NCBI RefSeq assembly: GCF_030689305.1 | Contig: NZ_JAUYVM010000014.1 | Coordinates: 100,532 to 164,531, forward strand | DNA length: 64,000 nt | Source: Vibrio penaeicida | Lineage (GTDB): Bacteria; Pseudomonadota; Gammaproteobacteria; Enterobacterales; Vibrionaceae | Reading direction: 5' to 3' | In this document: piece after piece, positions 1 to 7,608 of the stretch | Layout of the letters: every line of letters starts with the position of its first letter | Position numbering within the stretch: the first letter of the stretch is position 1 | Position numbers and translations under genes: made by a program | The notes under the pieces: generated by a model | What the model was told of the DNA's origin: nothing | Seen by the model: the letters and a program-made list of their open reading frames with translations, nothing else | The model's database searches: none

Positions 1-1228
1 CGGGCATGTTAAGGCTGAAAATCCGAACACAGTACTGATGTTATGGTTCGCTTTCTTAGGGGGGCTGATATTAAATGTTATGCCATGTGTGCTCCCCGTT
101 CTTGGAATCAAGGTAAATAGCGTATTGCTTTCTGGCGACAAACCAGCGTCGCACAGAGCACACTTTCTCGCCTCAGCCGCCGGCATCATTTCTTCATTTT
201 GGGTACTTGCGGTCGCTCTTATAGCACTTAAATGGACAGGTAATACCATTGGCTGGGGGATCCAATTCCAGCAGCCTTGGTTTTTGGTCTTTCTAGTTGT
301 TGTCACCTTGGGCTTTAGCTTGAATTTGTTTGGCGTTTTTGAGTTCAAGCTCCCTAGCCGATGGTCCAGTACTTTGGCTAGTGACAGGGGGAAAGGGCTG
401 TCGAAGCCATTTTTCCAAGGTGCTTTCGCTACATTACTTGCCACGCCTTGTAGTGCTCCGTTCCTCGGTACCGCAGTCGCTTTCGCGTTAGGAAGCCATA
501 TTTTTGACATTCTGCTCATATTTACATTTTTGGGTATCGGCTTAGCCTTTCCTTGGTTTATGTTCGCTTTATTCCCCAAAACCATTGGGTTACTGCCAAA
601 ACCCGGCGCTTGGATGAGTCGCGTAAAAATCCTTTTTGCTCTAATGATGTCTTTAACATCCTTCTGGCTAATTTCGCTGCTTTCTACGCACCTAGGTCAA
701 TTTGCAACCATAATGGTCAGTGTCGTTACATTTGTGTTTTTGCTGATCGTATTAGTTTCAAAATATGGCGCCAGAAGCGTCACGATTTACGGTAGCTCGG
801 CATTACTAGTGGCCGGATTAGGCATGGCGATAGCGGGGTCACTTTCATCGCATTGGGCAACCCCCGTTATCGATGATTTGCAATGGCAAGAATTAGATAC
901 GCAAGCCATCGCGCAGCATGTGGCGGAAGGTAAGCTTGTATTTGTAGATGTCACCGCAGATTGGTGTATTACCTGCAAAGCCAACAAGATTGGAACAATA
1001 CTGCAACCCCCAGCGTATGAGCTGATGCAAGCGTCTGACGTCGTTTTAATGCGAGGGGATTGGACGACACCAAGTAATGCTATTACTGAATTTTTGATGA
1101 GTCACGGCCGATATGGCGTACCACTTAATGTGGTATACGGACCCAACGCACCTCTGGGGAATGCCCTTCCGGTACTGCTGACTCAAGATTCCATTTCACA
1201 ATCTCTCGATCTGGCAAGAGGAAAATAA
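1..1228 (+). CDS. scsB: ScsB/DsbD-type thiol-disulfide transporter, C-terminal part (5' end outside window)
   Basis: The reading frame is open to the left edge, so the gene starts outside the window and only about 408 residues are visible. They contain a polytopic membrane region with the two half-sites typical of DsbD/ScsB electron carriers (MPCVLP near the start and ATPCSAPFLGT about 120 residues on), then a C-terminal thioredoxin-like periplasmic domain with CITC. Proteins of this family take electrons from cytoplasmic thioredoxin and pass them across the inner membrane to periplasmic partners. The next two genes are a membrane-anchored thioredoxin-like protein and a DsbA-like protein, the ScsD and ScsC partners, which favours ScsB over housekeeping DsbD. 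The missing N-terminus would settle this. Confidence 0.85.
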   Translation, partial: GHVKAENPNTVLMLWFAFLGGLILNVMPCVLPVLGIKVNSVLLSGDKPASHRAHFLASAAGIISSFWVLAVALIALKWTGNTIGWGIQFQQPWFLVFLVVVTLGFSLNLFGVFEFKLPSRWSSTLASDRGKGLSKPFFQGAFATLLATPCSAPFLGTAVAFALGSHIFDILLIFTFLGIGLAFPWFMFALFPKTIGLLPKPGAWMSRVKILFALMMSLTSFWLISLLSTHLGQFATIMVSVVTFVFLLIVLVSKYGARSVTIYGSSALLVAGLGMAIAGSLSSHWATPVIDDLQWQELDTQAIAQHVAEGKLVFVDVTADWCITCKANKIGTILQPPAYELMQASDVVLMRGDWTTPSNAITEFLMSHGRYGVPLNVVYGPNAPLGNALPVLLTQDSISQSLDLARGK

Positions 1229-1232
1229 ACTG

Positions 1233-1718
1233 ATGTTCAAAATAGTAAGAAACCTCACGGGCTATCTCTTGCTTATTATTCTGATTACTGGGCTACTCGA
1301 TTGGTGGCGAACCAAGCATGTTGATTTCTACGACATGCCGATGACTCAAGGAAAAGCCATTGATGGTACTTTCGTCAATGTGGCTGAGTTAAGCCGCGAT
1401 AAGCCTGTCTTAGTCTATTTCTGGGCTACTTGGTGTGGTGTATGCAGCCTAACAACACCGAGCATTGATATTTTGTCCAATCACTACGAAGTGGTTTCTA
1501 TTGCTTTGGCATCTGGCGAAGATGATCGCTTGCTCGAATACATGAAGAACAACGATTACAGCTTCACAGTAATTAATGATTTGGAGGGCAGTATTAATCA
1601 GTACTGGCGAGCCCAAGTCACTCCTACAATCGCCATCGTCAAAGATGGTGAAATTCAGTCTATGACCACAGGATTTTCTACTCCTTGGGGGTTATGGCTA
1701 CGTTTACTGCTGGCATAA
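1233..1718 (+). CDS. scsD: ScsD-like membrane-anchored thioredoxin-family protein
   Basis: 161 residues. One N-terminal membrane anchor (about residues 8-24, LTGYLLLIILITGLL) is followed by a TlpA/thioredoxin-like periplasmic domain with the active site WATWCGVC and the cis-proline segment QVTPTIAIV. The start ATG lies 4 bases after the scsB stop and has an AAGAGGAAA ribosome site, so the genes are co-transcribed. ScsD proteins are thought to be reduced by ScsB and to act in copper and redox stress protection of periplasmic thiols. The order here is B-D-C rather than the B-C-D I recall from Salmonella. Family assignment is good; the exact partner is inferred from context. Confidence 0.8.
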   Translation: MFKIVRNLTGYLLLIILITGLLDWWRTKHVDFYDMPMTQGKAIDGTFVNVAELSRDKPVLVYFWATWCGVCSLTTPSIDILSNHYEVVSIALASGEDDRLLEYMKNNDYSFTVINDLEGSINQYWRAQVTPTIAIVKDGEIQSMTTGFSTPWGLWLRLLLA

Positions 1719-1729
1719 GGATCCAGAAA

Positions 1730-2479
1730 ATGACATACGTTACAAAATGGCTTAGTGGATTAGGGCTAGCGTTTGGCTTGGCGATGCCAAGCTATGCAGA
1801 AGAAGGTAAGGCGGCGGTTTCATTAACTCCAGAGCAAACGAATCAATTGGCACAAATCAACGCCATATTGAAAGGACACCCTCAAATCATTGGTGACTTA
1901 AGCAAAAGCTTAGAAGCCTATGTTACCCAGTTAAAGCAAGTCGAAATCGCCCTGAAAGAACAAAGAAATTGGTTGACGCAGGCACCAGAACACAGCAAAT
2001 CTGGTGCAGAAAACCCTGCTCTGACCATCATTAACTTTACTGACTATAACTGCCCATATTGTAAGCGCTTGGAAATTGGCTTGGCGAAGTTACTCACAGA
2101 GATGGATAACGTAAAAGTTGTTAACATCTATGTGCCGCTACAACAGCAGATTGCCAGTGGCACCAACACAAACTCTGCGTTTTATGCGTTAAAAGTTTGG
2201 GAGAAAGAGCCCGAGAAGTTTTCAGAAGTTCACAGGCTCTTAGTTGCACATCCGACACGTCACGATGCAGAATCACTCAACCGTATCGCTAAAGAAACAG
2301 GTACTGAAAAGTACTTAGAAACGGGTGAGCGAGAACAATCCATCGTATCTCGAAATATGCAAGCATTTGGTCAGCTGGGTTTACGTGGAACCCCTGCACT
2401 TATCATTAACGATGAGATTATCCCAGGGTTCCTGCCTTACGGTGAACTTAAAAAAGCCGTCCAAAAAGAATTGAACTAG
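1730..2479 (+). CDS. scsC: ScsC-like periplasmic DsbA-family protein with N-terminal oligomerisation helix
   Basis: 249 residues from the ATG at 1730, chosen because AAGG lies 9 bases upstream and a signal peptide (ending SYA-EE) begins there; a longer in-frame start at 1685 would overlap scsD. After the signal come about 60 helical residues (LTPEQTNQLAQINAILKG onward), then a DsbA-like domain with NCPYC and the cis-proline loop RGTPALI. The helical extension resembles the trimerisation stalk described for Proteus ScsC, a disulfide isomerase, whereas the shorter Salmonella protein lacks it. It probably receives electrons from ScsB and protects or shuffles periplasmic disulfides, for example under copper stress. 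No DsbA catalytic change is apparent. Confidence 0.8.
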   Translation: MTYVTKWLSGLGLAFGLAMPSYAEEGKAAVSLTPEQTNQLAQINAILKGHPQIIGDLSKSLEAYVTQLKQVEIALKEQRNWLTQAPEHSKSGAENPALTIINFTDYNCPYCKRLEIGLAKLLTEMDNVKVVNIYVPLQQQIASGTNTNSAFYALKVWEKEPEKFSEVHRLLVAHPTRHDAESLNRIAKETGTEKYLETGEREQSIVSRNMQAFGQLGLRGTPALIINDEIIPGFLPYGELKKAVQKELN

Positions 2480-2528
2480 GATTGAGAAGCCCAAATTTAC
2501 TTCTTTAGTGGTTATTTCTATATAACCT

Positions 2529-2592
2529 CAGCTCCACATAAATTCAGTTCTGTATAAACTCAGCTCTGTATAAGTTCAGCTCTTTACAGAAA
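2529..2592. repeat. Imperfect 16-bp tandem array, four units, after scsC
   Basis: Units start at 2529, 2545, 2561 and 2577: CAGCTCCACATAAATT, CAGTTCTGTATAAACT, CAGCTCTGTATAAGTT, CAGCTCTTTACAGAAA. The period is exactly 16 bp. The array sits between the scsC stop and the hairpin at 2595. The rest of 2480-2802 shows no gene; it holds this array, the hairpin and presumably the promoter of the next gene. Confidence 0.8.
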
Positions 2593-2594
2593 AT

Positions 2595-2618
2595 TGGGCA
2601 GCCTTGATTGACTGCCCA
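2595..2618 (+). terminator. Probable terminator of the scs operon
   Basis: Perfect 7-bp stem TGGGCAG/CTGCCCA with a 10-base loop, followed by CTCTTTCT. It is the first strong hairpin after scsC. The pyrimidine tail is only moderately T-rich. Confidence 0.6.
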
Positions 2619-2802
2619 CTCTTTCTAACCAATACCTAACATCTGAACAGTTTTCTCTCTTTATTCATACGTCTAATCCCTATCGAACAACTAGGCGCCA
2701 GTAAGAAGCTCACTTACAAACACTATCTTCATGTAAAGATACTTTACACTAAGTTATAATTGGAGTACATTGCCCACATACCTTCACATAGACATAGTTA
2801 GC

Positions 2803-3738
2803 ATGAATATATTTCTCGCCATGATCCCTGCTTTTTTTTGGGGAACCACATATGCTGTAACACAGTTTACTCTGTCTGAATGGCCGCCATTACTGCTGGG
2901 CTTTATTCGTGCTCTTCCTGCTGGGCTTCTTTTATTGGCACTTCGCCCCATCATGCCTAAAAGAAATCAGTGGCAGCCTTTAGTCATTCTTTCCTTAGTG
3001 AATATAAGCGCATTTTTCGCCATGATTTTCCTTATGGCTGCCACGTTACCAGCGGCGATATCTGGCGTAGGAATGGTCTCTGTCCCAATTTTCGCCATGA
3101 TTTTTCAATGGTTGTGGTTTAAGAATAAGCCTTCAGGCATTCAAATCGTTTCTGGTTTTACTTTGGTGGGTTTCGCTTGGTTTCTTTTCGATCCAAGCCA
3201 GATCGAACTGGGTACAACCGGCTTGATTGCTATGTTTTGTGCGATTTGGTGCATCATTATTGGCAGTACACTGACTCAACAACTGTCAAAAGATATGCAC
3301 TGGTGGGGAGTGTTAAGTTGGCAGCTTATTATAGGTGGCGCAGCACTTGGGGTTGTCGCAGGTGCTCAGTGGTTGTTCGAACCCTCTGCTTTTGAAACGG
3401 TTACCAATCAAGACATCAGCGCAACCAATTGGTTTGGAATCGCTTGGATAATTATTCTGAATACGGCTGTCGCTTACGGGATGTATGTTTGGTTAATCCG
3501 AAAAATGACCATCGTCGAGTTCACATTCAGTGGTATCGCCAACCCTATTGCCGGAATTACTGGTGGTGTTTTATTGATGAATGAAACCTATAGCCATACA
3601 CAAATAGGCTTAATGTTGGGGATGATACTGGCTTCACTTCTTCCGAACTTCTTGAATTTATGGCGAACCAAAAGACGCGTTAACAAACAGGAAACTAGAA
3701 CAGAGAATACTCAGGATAGTGTGCCTGTATCGGATTGA
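2803..3738 (+). CDS. EamA/DMT-family transporter
   Basis: 311 residues with about ten hydrophobic segments in two EamA repeats; the N-terminal FFWGTTYAVTQF and the second-half NPIAGITGGVLL segments are typical of drug/metabolite exporters. The ATG at 2803 starts right at the first membrane helix; an in-frame TTG at 2770 with GGAG close by would add 11 residues and cannot be excluded. The substrate is unknown; relatives export amino acids, purines or drugs. The 3' end overlaps the convergent EAL-domain gene by 44 bp. Confidence 0.8.
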   Translation: MNIFLAMIPAFFWGTTYAVTQFTLSEWPPLLLGFIRALPAGLLLLALRPIMPKRNQWQPLVILSLVNISAFFAMIFLMAATLPAAISGVGMVSVPIFAMIFQWLWFKNKPSGIQIVSGFTLVGFAWFLFDPSQIELGTTGLIAMFCAIWCIIIGSTLTQQLSKDMHWWGVLSWQLIIGGAALGVVAGAQWLFEPSAFETVTNQDISATNWFGIAWIIILNTAVAYGMYVWLIRKMTIVEFTFSGIANPIAGITGGVLLMNETYSHTQIGLMLGMILASLLPNFLNLWRTKRRVNKQETRTENTQDSVPVSD

Positions 3739-4483
3739 ACAGGTAGCCTTGATAACCCCAAAAAGCAAAAGGTAGAAGATGATTAAGTGAGTTCTGATCT
3801 TCTACTCTTTCCACAATCCATTTCGCATCACTAGAGGATTTTTGCTGAAGGATGATGTCTAGTTTTTTGCAAGAATGGCTCATACCTGATTTGAGATCAA
3901 AAAATGGATTGTCGACTTTCACGTAGTCATAAAGACCCGCGCTCAATTCGTCATCTCTAAAATCTTCTCCAACTTGATAGTCATCCAAGGCGATTTTCAC
4001 CCCGACTTCTTTCAGTTTGGCCACACCTTTGAGGTAGTCTTTTCCTTCTATCGAATATTGGCGCTCGGTTGTTTCAACAACTAACGCTTTTCCATAGCAC
4101 TTTAGATGAGAGTGGACGGCGATAAGAAGGTTAATGGTTTTTCTATTACTTAGGGCATGTCTTTCCACATTCAGGAACAAACACTCGAATGGGAAAGAAG
4201 CAGGATTAACAGATATCAGGAAATGAAGTTGTTGTTCAAGAATATCTTTGGCAAGACGTTTGCCTAGCTCACCTTTCATGAATGTGGTGTGGATAGAGGC
4301 ATCTTCCTGAGAAAGAAGCAACTCACTGGCCAGTAACTTCTTGCTTTCACTAACAATGATTTCGTTTTTAAATTGAAAACGAGGAGTGTCTGGTTCAACA
4401 AAGTCTTGCGGTAGCGGGGTCGCAGAACTTTTTCCGTTCTGGAAACGCATTTCAACAGCAGATTGTTTTACATCTATGCCCAT
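3695..4483 (-). CDS. Stand-alone EAL-domain protein (putative c-di-GMP phosphodiesterase, atypical loop)
   Basis: 262 residues, essentially one EAL domain without sensor or GGDEF parts. Recognisable elements in order: ASELLL in place of EALLR, LNVE (metal-binding Asn), VETTER (Glu), LDDYQVGED replacing the DDFGTGYSS loop 6, VKVDN (Lys), ERVED (Glu) and YQGYLF (Gln). Most catalytic side chains are present, but loop 6, which couples dimerisation to catalysis in active enzymes, has lost its GTG core. It may be weakly active or a c-di-GMP-binding or protein-interaction module. It is monocistronic, and its tail overlaps the DMT gene. Confidence 0.8.
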   Translation of the reverse strand: MGIDVKQSAVEMRFQNGKSSATPLPQDFVEPDTPRFQFKNEIIVSESKKLLASELLLSQEDASIHTTFMKGELGKRLAKDILEQQLHFLISVNPASFPFECLFLNVERHALSNRKTINLLIAVHSHLKCYGKALVVETTERQYSIEGKDYLKGVAKLKEVGVKIALDDYQVGEDFRDDELSAGLYDYVKVDNPFFDLKSGMSHSCKKLDIILQQKSSSDAKWIVERVEDQNSLNHLLPFAFWGYQGYLFNPIQAHYPEYSLF

Positions 4484-5009
4484 TTAGCGACTACCCTATA
4501 GCTTGGACTACCACATCTTTAAAGAGCTACTGCTCTGATGAGTTCACCCTAGAACTCTTGCTTATTAACATAAGCAGTGTGGAGTCGCGAAGCAAACCGT
4601 TTTGCCTCAAATCCAGTTTATATGCGACCTAACAGACGTAATTCGCACTTTTGAGACAATATTAATTGTAAAAACATATATTTCCAACATCATCTCTAAC
4701 GTTAACTTCACATTTCACCCTAACTCATATGGTATATGGGTGTATATTTTACTACGTACATTAGCATTTCCTGTTTTTTACCATCAAAAATCACACTATC
4801 TACAAAAACCTCATTGCACTTTCATTCTTTATTCACGCAATCAATGTGTAGAGACGCTTCAAAATATTCCAGATGCACCCAAGCAATATTAAGCACAGTG
4901 CGGATCTAGCACGAACGGTGGCAACTTATTGGAAACTTCCTTTGACTGTTCACAAGGGAAAGTGAGCTTACCCATTACCTCTTATAAAAGAGATTAAAAG
5001 GACTAGGAC
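4484..5009. other. Long intergenic region upstream of the porin gene
   Basis: About 525 bp, AT-rich and without a convincing gene. A 96-codon open frame at 4602 has no ribosome site or recognisable content. The region contains a TGCTTA/TAAGCA inverted repeat at 4559-4576 and a CTCTT/AAGAG repeat (CTCTTATAAAAGAG) close to the porin ribosome site. Such length is common ahead of osmotically controlled porins, but I could not define an OmpR, ToxR or CRP site. Confidence 0.5.
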
Positions 5010-5951
5010 ATGAACAAAGCTATTCTAGCAACAGCAATTCTTTCGGCTATGACTCTATCTTCTGCTTCCGCGGTAACGATTTATGAAAAAGATGGGACGG
5101 TATTAGATTTAGGAGGACGCGCTGAAGGACGTTTTAATATTTCAGACGCCAATAAAACGGGTAATAAAGGCGCGTTTAAAGACATCAGCCGCGCGCGGAT
5201 ATCTTTATCCGGTGAATCCGCTGTTACCGACCAATTTTCAGGCTTTGGAAAATACGAAGCCGAACTCTCTGGTGAAGAAGACTTAACAAATCGCTACTAC
5301 TTTGCTGGTGTTAAGGGCGAGTTTGGTTCTGTGTCTTACGGAAAACAAGATTCATCTCAAGTCATGTTAAGCAACTTCACCGATACCTTAGCCACATTTG
5401 GAGCAAAAGCAGCCGACATTGTGGATGGTAATAAAGACAAGAGAGAAAATACGCTAGTCTACAAAACCACGTTCGATCAGCTTATTGTATCTGGTGACTA
5501 CATATTCGCCGATAAAGATAATAACGACAGTACAAACAGCTATGGTATCTCTGCGGTTTACAGTTTGGAACGGTTTAGAATCGGTGCCGGTTATGTAAAC
5601 CAAAAGCAAGGCGATGAAACCGAAAATCAATTCAACTTTGTTGGTGAAGTGCAGTTCGACAATCTTAGTTTTGCGGGTCTTTACACCATGAGTAAAAGTG
5701 TTGTTGGCAGCCAGCTTAATGACATTATTGGTTATGAACTGATGGCTAAATACGAACTCGAGAAAGTTGCCTTTGTAGGCGCGTACAATGCCCAGAAAAA
5801 TGACTCCTCAAAAACCGACACTGTGGATGAATTTGCTCTGGAAGCGGTTTATACCTTTAACGAACACCTGAGGACTTATGCCGGTTATCGTATCAACCAG
5901 ATAAAAGATGCAGATAACGAGCTTCAAATGGGTCTACGTTACGATTTCTAA
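5010..5951 (+). CDS. General outer-membrane porin (OmpU/OmpL-like)
   Basis: 313 residues with a signal peptide ending SSASA, then a beta-rich sequence starting VTIYEKDGTVLDLGGRAEGR, the usual opening of gram-negative trimeric porins. It ends MGLRYDF, the beta-signal with C-terminal Phe read by the BAM machinery. Alternating hydrophobic strands and acidic loops continue throughout. The function is diffusion of small hydrophilic solutes. The ribosome site is AAAAGGA ahead of the ATG, and the long upstream region suggests complex control. It is shorter than Vibrio OmpU (about 340 residues), so no symbol is given. Confidence 0.88.
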   Translation: MNKAILATAILSAMTLSSASAVTIYEKDGTVLDLGGRAEGRFNISDANKTGNKGAFKDISRARISLSGESAVTDQFSGFGKYEAELSGEEDLTNRYYFAGVKGEFGSVSYGKQDSSQVMLSNFTDTLATFGAKAADIVDGNKDKRENTLVYKTTFDQLIVSGDYIFADKDNNDSTNSYGISAVYSLERFRIGAGYVNQKQGDETENQFNFVGEVQFDNLSFAGLYTMSKSVVGSQLNDIIGYELMAKYELEKVAFVGAYNAQKNDSSKTDTVDEFALEAVYTFNEHLRTYAGYRINQIKDADNELQMGLRYDF

Positions 5952-5957
5952 AAAAAA

Positions 5958-5985
5958 TAGAGTCAGCCATTCACGGCTGACTCTA
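5958..5985. terminator. Strong hairpin after the porin gene
   Basis: Perfect 11-bp stem TAGAGTCAGCC/GGCTGACTCTA with loop ATTCAC, 6 bases after the porin stop. On the + strand it is followed by TCCCC rather than T's, while a run of seven A's precedes it, so it would be a classical terminator only on the - strand. For the porin mRNA it may act as a 3' stabiliser as much as a terminator. Confidence 0.55.
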
Positions 5986-6366
5986 TCCCCAAGTAACACC
6001 GCACTTAACTGCTATCTTTATAGATAAAAAACCAGTTGCATATTTTAAATTCACACAATGATACGCCCCATTTTTCACGTGAATTTTTATGCACTCTATG
6101 CATTTTATTATTTATTTTCTTTAAAACGGTCAATCCTCCCTCACTTCAGGTTCACAAATCGAACCAACGGTCTTAGATCTTGAACCCAGGCTTATTCTTT
6201 GATTTATCAGTGTCGTTCGTGAAATGACTCGTATTCTCACTGATATTCCTCACCAAGCCTTGTTAAATGTTTGTTTTAAAAAACTCACCTTGATACTTAT
6301 ATCAACGATTATCTCATTGATAATTAAAAACTTAAATTGTAAACAAACTTTAACAAGGAATGAAAA
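5986..6366. other. AT-rich promoter region of the graspetide precursors
   Basis: About 380 bp without a gene. It carries an ATTATC/GATAAT inverted repeat at 6308-6324 and very AT-rich sequence up to the AAGGAA ribosome site at 6355. Promoter elements for the first precursor pair must lie here, but no single -35/-10 pair is convincing. Confidence 0.45.
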
Positions 6367-6600
6367 GTGAATAAGAACACACCTTTTTTCAGCAACTTTA
6401 TTGAATCTCAAATCGAAGAGCTAAGCGCTCAAGAAACTAAGCAATGTGCGGGTGGTTTCATTGGCGATTTTGAAGTCGTAACAATGAAAGCACCATCTGA
6501 TGATGATGAAGGCCTAGAGTTCGTTCTTAAGCCAGGCGACCTAGTAACAATGAAACACCCATCCGACAGCGATGAAGGCAACGACTTCCCATCGTTCTAA
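6367..6600 (+). CDS. Graspetide (microviridin-type) precursor peptide 1, two cores
   Basis: 77 residues from a GTG at 6367 with AAGGAA six bases upstream; the nearby ATG at 6360 hits a stop after four codons. The leader (1-30) contains NTPFFSNFIES, matching the PFFARFL recognition helix of microviridin leaders, and ends in CAGG, a double-glycine cleavage site. The remainder holds two cores, TMKAPSDDDE (39-48) and TMKHPSDSDE (61-70), that fit the microviridin pattern TxKxPSDxxE. By analogy Thr1 and Ser6 would be esterified to acidic residues and Lys3 amidated to the last Glu. It forms a transcription unit with precursor 2. Ligases and exporter follow. Confidence 0.9.
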   Translation: MNKNTPFFSNFIESQIEELSAQETKQCAGGFIGDFEVVTMKAPSDDDEGLEFVLKPGDLVTMKHPSDSDEGNDFPSF

Positions 6601-6619
6601 TAAGCTAAAGGAAGAAGAC

Positions 6620-6853
6620 ATGAGTAAGAACACTCCTTTCTTTAATCATTTTATCGAGTCACAAATTGAAGAGTTAAACGACACTGAAACGACTCAGTGC
6701 TCGGGTGGTTTTGCAGGTATCAATGTTTCAATGAAGCACCCTTCGGATAACGATGAAGGGCAGCCAATTGATATTGGTATTCGACCAATTGATGTGACGA
6801 TGAAATACCCTTCTGACGATGATGAAGGTGTCGAAATCAAATTCGACCGTTAA
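6620..6853 (+). CDS. Graspetide precursor peptide 2, two cores
   Basis: 77 residues from the ATG at 6620, chosen because AAAGGAAG lies just upstream and the protein then aligns end to end with precursor 1; an earlier in-frame ATG at 6572 lies inside the previous gene. The leader NTPFFNHFIES and the double glycine CSGG (27-30) match the other precursors. The cores are SMKHPSDNDE (37-46) and TMKYPSDDDE (60-69). The first core has Ser instead of Thr at position 1, still a hydroxyl acceptor. The second, with Tyr at position 4, is the closest in this locus to the cyanobacterial KYPSD consensus. The gene starts 20 bases after precursor 1 and is followed by a strong hairpin. Confidence 0.9.
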   Translation: MSKNTPFFNHFIESQIEELNDTETTQCSGGFAGINVSMKHPSDNDEGQPIDIGIRPIDVTMKYPSDDDEGVEIKFDR

Positions 6854-6873
6854 ATTAGGCCATTTTTATAATC

Positions 6874-6906
6874 AATATTCACCTTGCTTTATGTAAGGTG
6901 AATATT
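6874..6906 (+). terminator. Terminator after graspetide precursors 1 and 2
   Basis: Perfect 12-bp stem AATATTCACCTT/AAGGTGAATATT with a 9-base loop, running into TTAG with the T's partly inside the stem. It should end or attenuate the transcript carrying the first two precursors. Confidence 0.7.
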
Positions 6907-7241
6907 TTAGCAATCGGTAATTTACAATAAAACAGTGTATAAATAATAATCATACGGATTAAAAATAGATCTTAATTCAAATTAAATCAGTTATTACATG
7001 AAATAAAATAAGTTTAATCACGGTCAAAATTCAGGGGTGAAATATAATTTTAATTCTAGTTAACTTTAGTCTCATTTATGAGAATTTATTTAACTAATAG
7101 AAATATTATTATTTTATAAGTAATTGCTTTTATGTATGTTTTAAAAGGTGAACGGCAGATACTGCTAATTCGTCGACGTAATAGTGTTCACATAAAAACG
7201 CCAATTAACGGCACTAAATTAAATTAAAAAGGAACATACAA
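6907..7241. other. AT-rich promoter region of graspetide precursor 3
   Basis: About 335 bp, extremely AT-rich and without a gene. Because a terminator lies upstream, precursor 3 and perhaps the ligases need their own promoter here. GCAG-ATA-CTGC near 7153-7163 is a minor inverted repeat. No operator could be assigned. Confidence 0.45.
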
Positions 7242-7499
7242 ATGAGTAAGAACACTCCATTTTTTAATAATTTTATCGAAGCAGACACACTAACTGAAGA
7301 AGAAGCGAACCAAATTTCTGGTGGTACTATTAACTTTGGTGGTATTTCAACAAGAAAAGCACCATCTGATGATGATGAAGGTTTTGCAATTGCAACTCGT
7401 AAAGCCCCTTCAGATGACGATGAAGGATTTGAAATCGCAACTCGTAAAGCGCCATCTGATGATGACGAAGGTACAGCGATTGTATTTCCGACTTGGTAA
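7242..7499 (+). CDS. Graspetide precursor peptide 3, three cores
   Basis: 85 residues; the ATG at 7242 has AAAAAGGAAC upstream. The leader NTPFFNNFIEA is followed by ISGG (25-28), the presumed C39 cleavage site. Three near-identical cores TRKAPSDDDE occur at 37-46, 52-61 and 67-76, in 15-residue units encoded by 45-bp repeats. The TRK start and PSD-x-acid-acid end are very close to microviridin J as I remember it (TRKYPSDWEE). In microviridins the residue between Thr and Lys influences which protease is blocked, and Arg favours trypsin-like targets. The leader is two residues shorter than in precursors 1 and 2. Confidence 0.92.
   Translation: MSKNTPFFNNFIEADTLTEEEANQISGGTINFGGISTRKAPSDDDEGFAIATRKAPSDDDEGFEIATRKAPSDDDEGTAIVFPTW
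7356..7490 (+). repeat. Three 45-bp in-frame repeats encoding graspetide cores
   Basis: Units start at 7356, 7401 and 7446, each opening with AAAGC-x-CC-x-TC-x-GATGA and encoding K-A-P-S-D-D-D-E-G. Synonymous third-base differences between units show divergence after duplication with the protein sequence kept. The third unit diverges after the Gly codon. Confidence 0.85.
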
Positions 7500-7568
7500 A
7501 TACCAAATCGGGTTTAGGTAATACTCGATAGAACATCTATCCAGTTCCTAGACATGACCTCTAAGCTC

Positions 7569-7592
7569 TCACCCCCAAAAATTTGGGGGTGA
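7569..7592 (+). terminator. Hairpin between precursor 3 and the ligase genes (attenuator or mRNA stabiliser)
   Basis: Perfect 11-bp stem TCACCCCCAAA/TTTGGGGGTGA with a 2-base centre, 16 bases before the ligase ATG and with no T tract. A strong GC stem here would let most transcripts end after the precursor while some continue into the modification genes. Confidence 0.6.
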
Positions 7593-7608
7593 TATTGAAA
7601 GAACGATT

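Noticed and set aside
4602..4892. 96-codon open frame upstream of the porin
   Set aside because: No ribosome site, odd composition and no recognisable protein pattern; it reads as chance coding in AT-rich upstream DNA.
6572..6619. Longer N-terminus for graspetide precursor 2
   Set aside because: It would begin inside precursor 1 and destroy the alignment of the three leaders; the ATG at 6620 has a good ribosome site.
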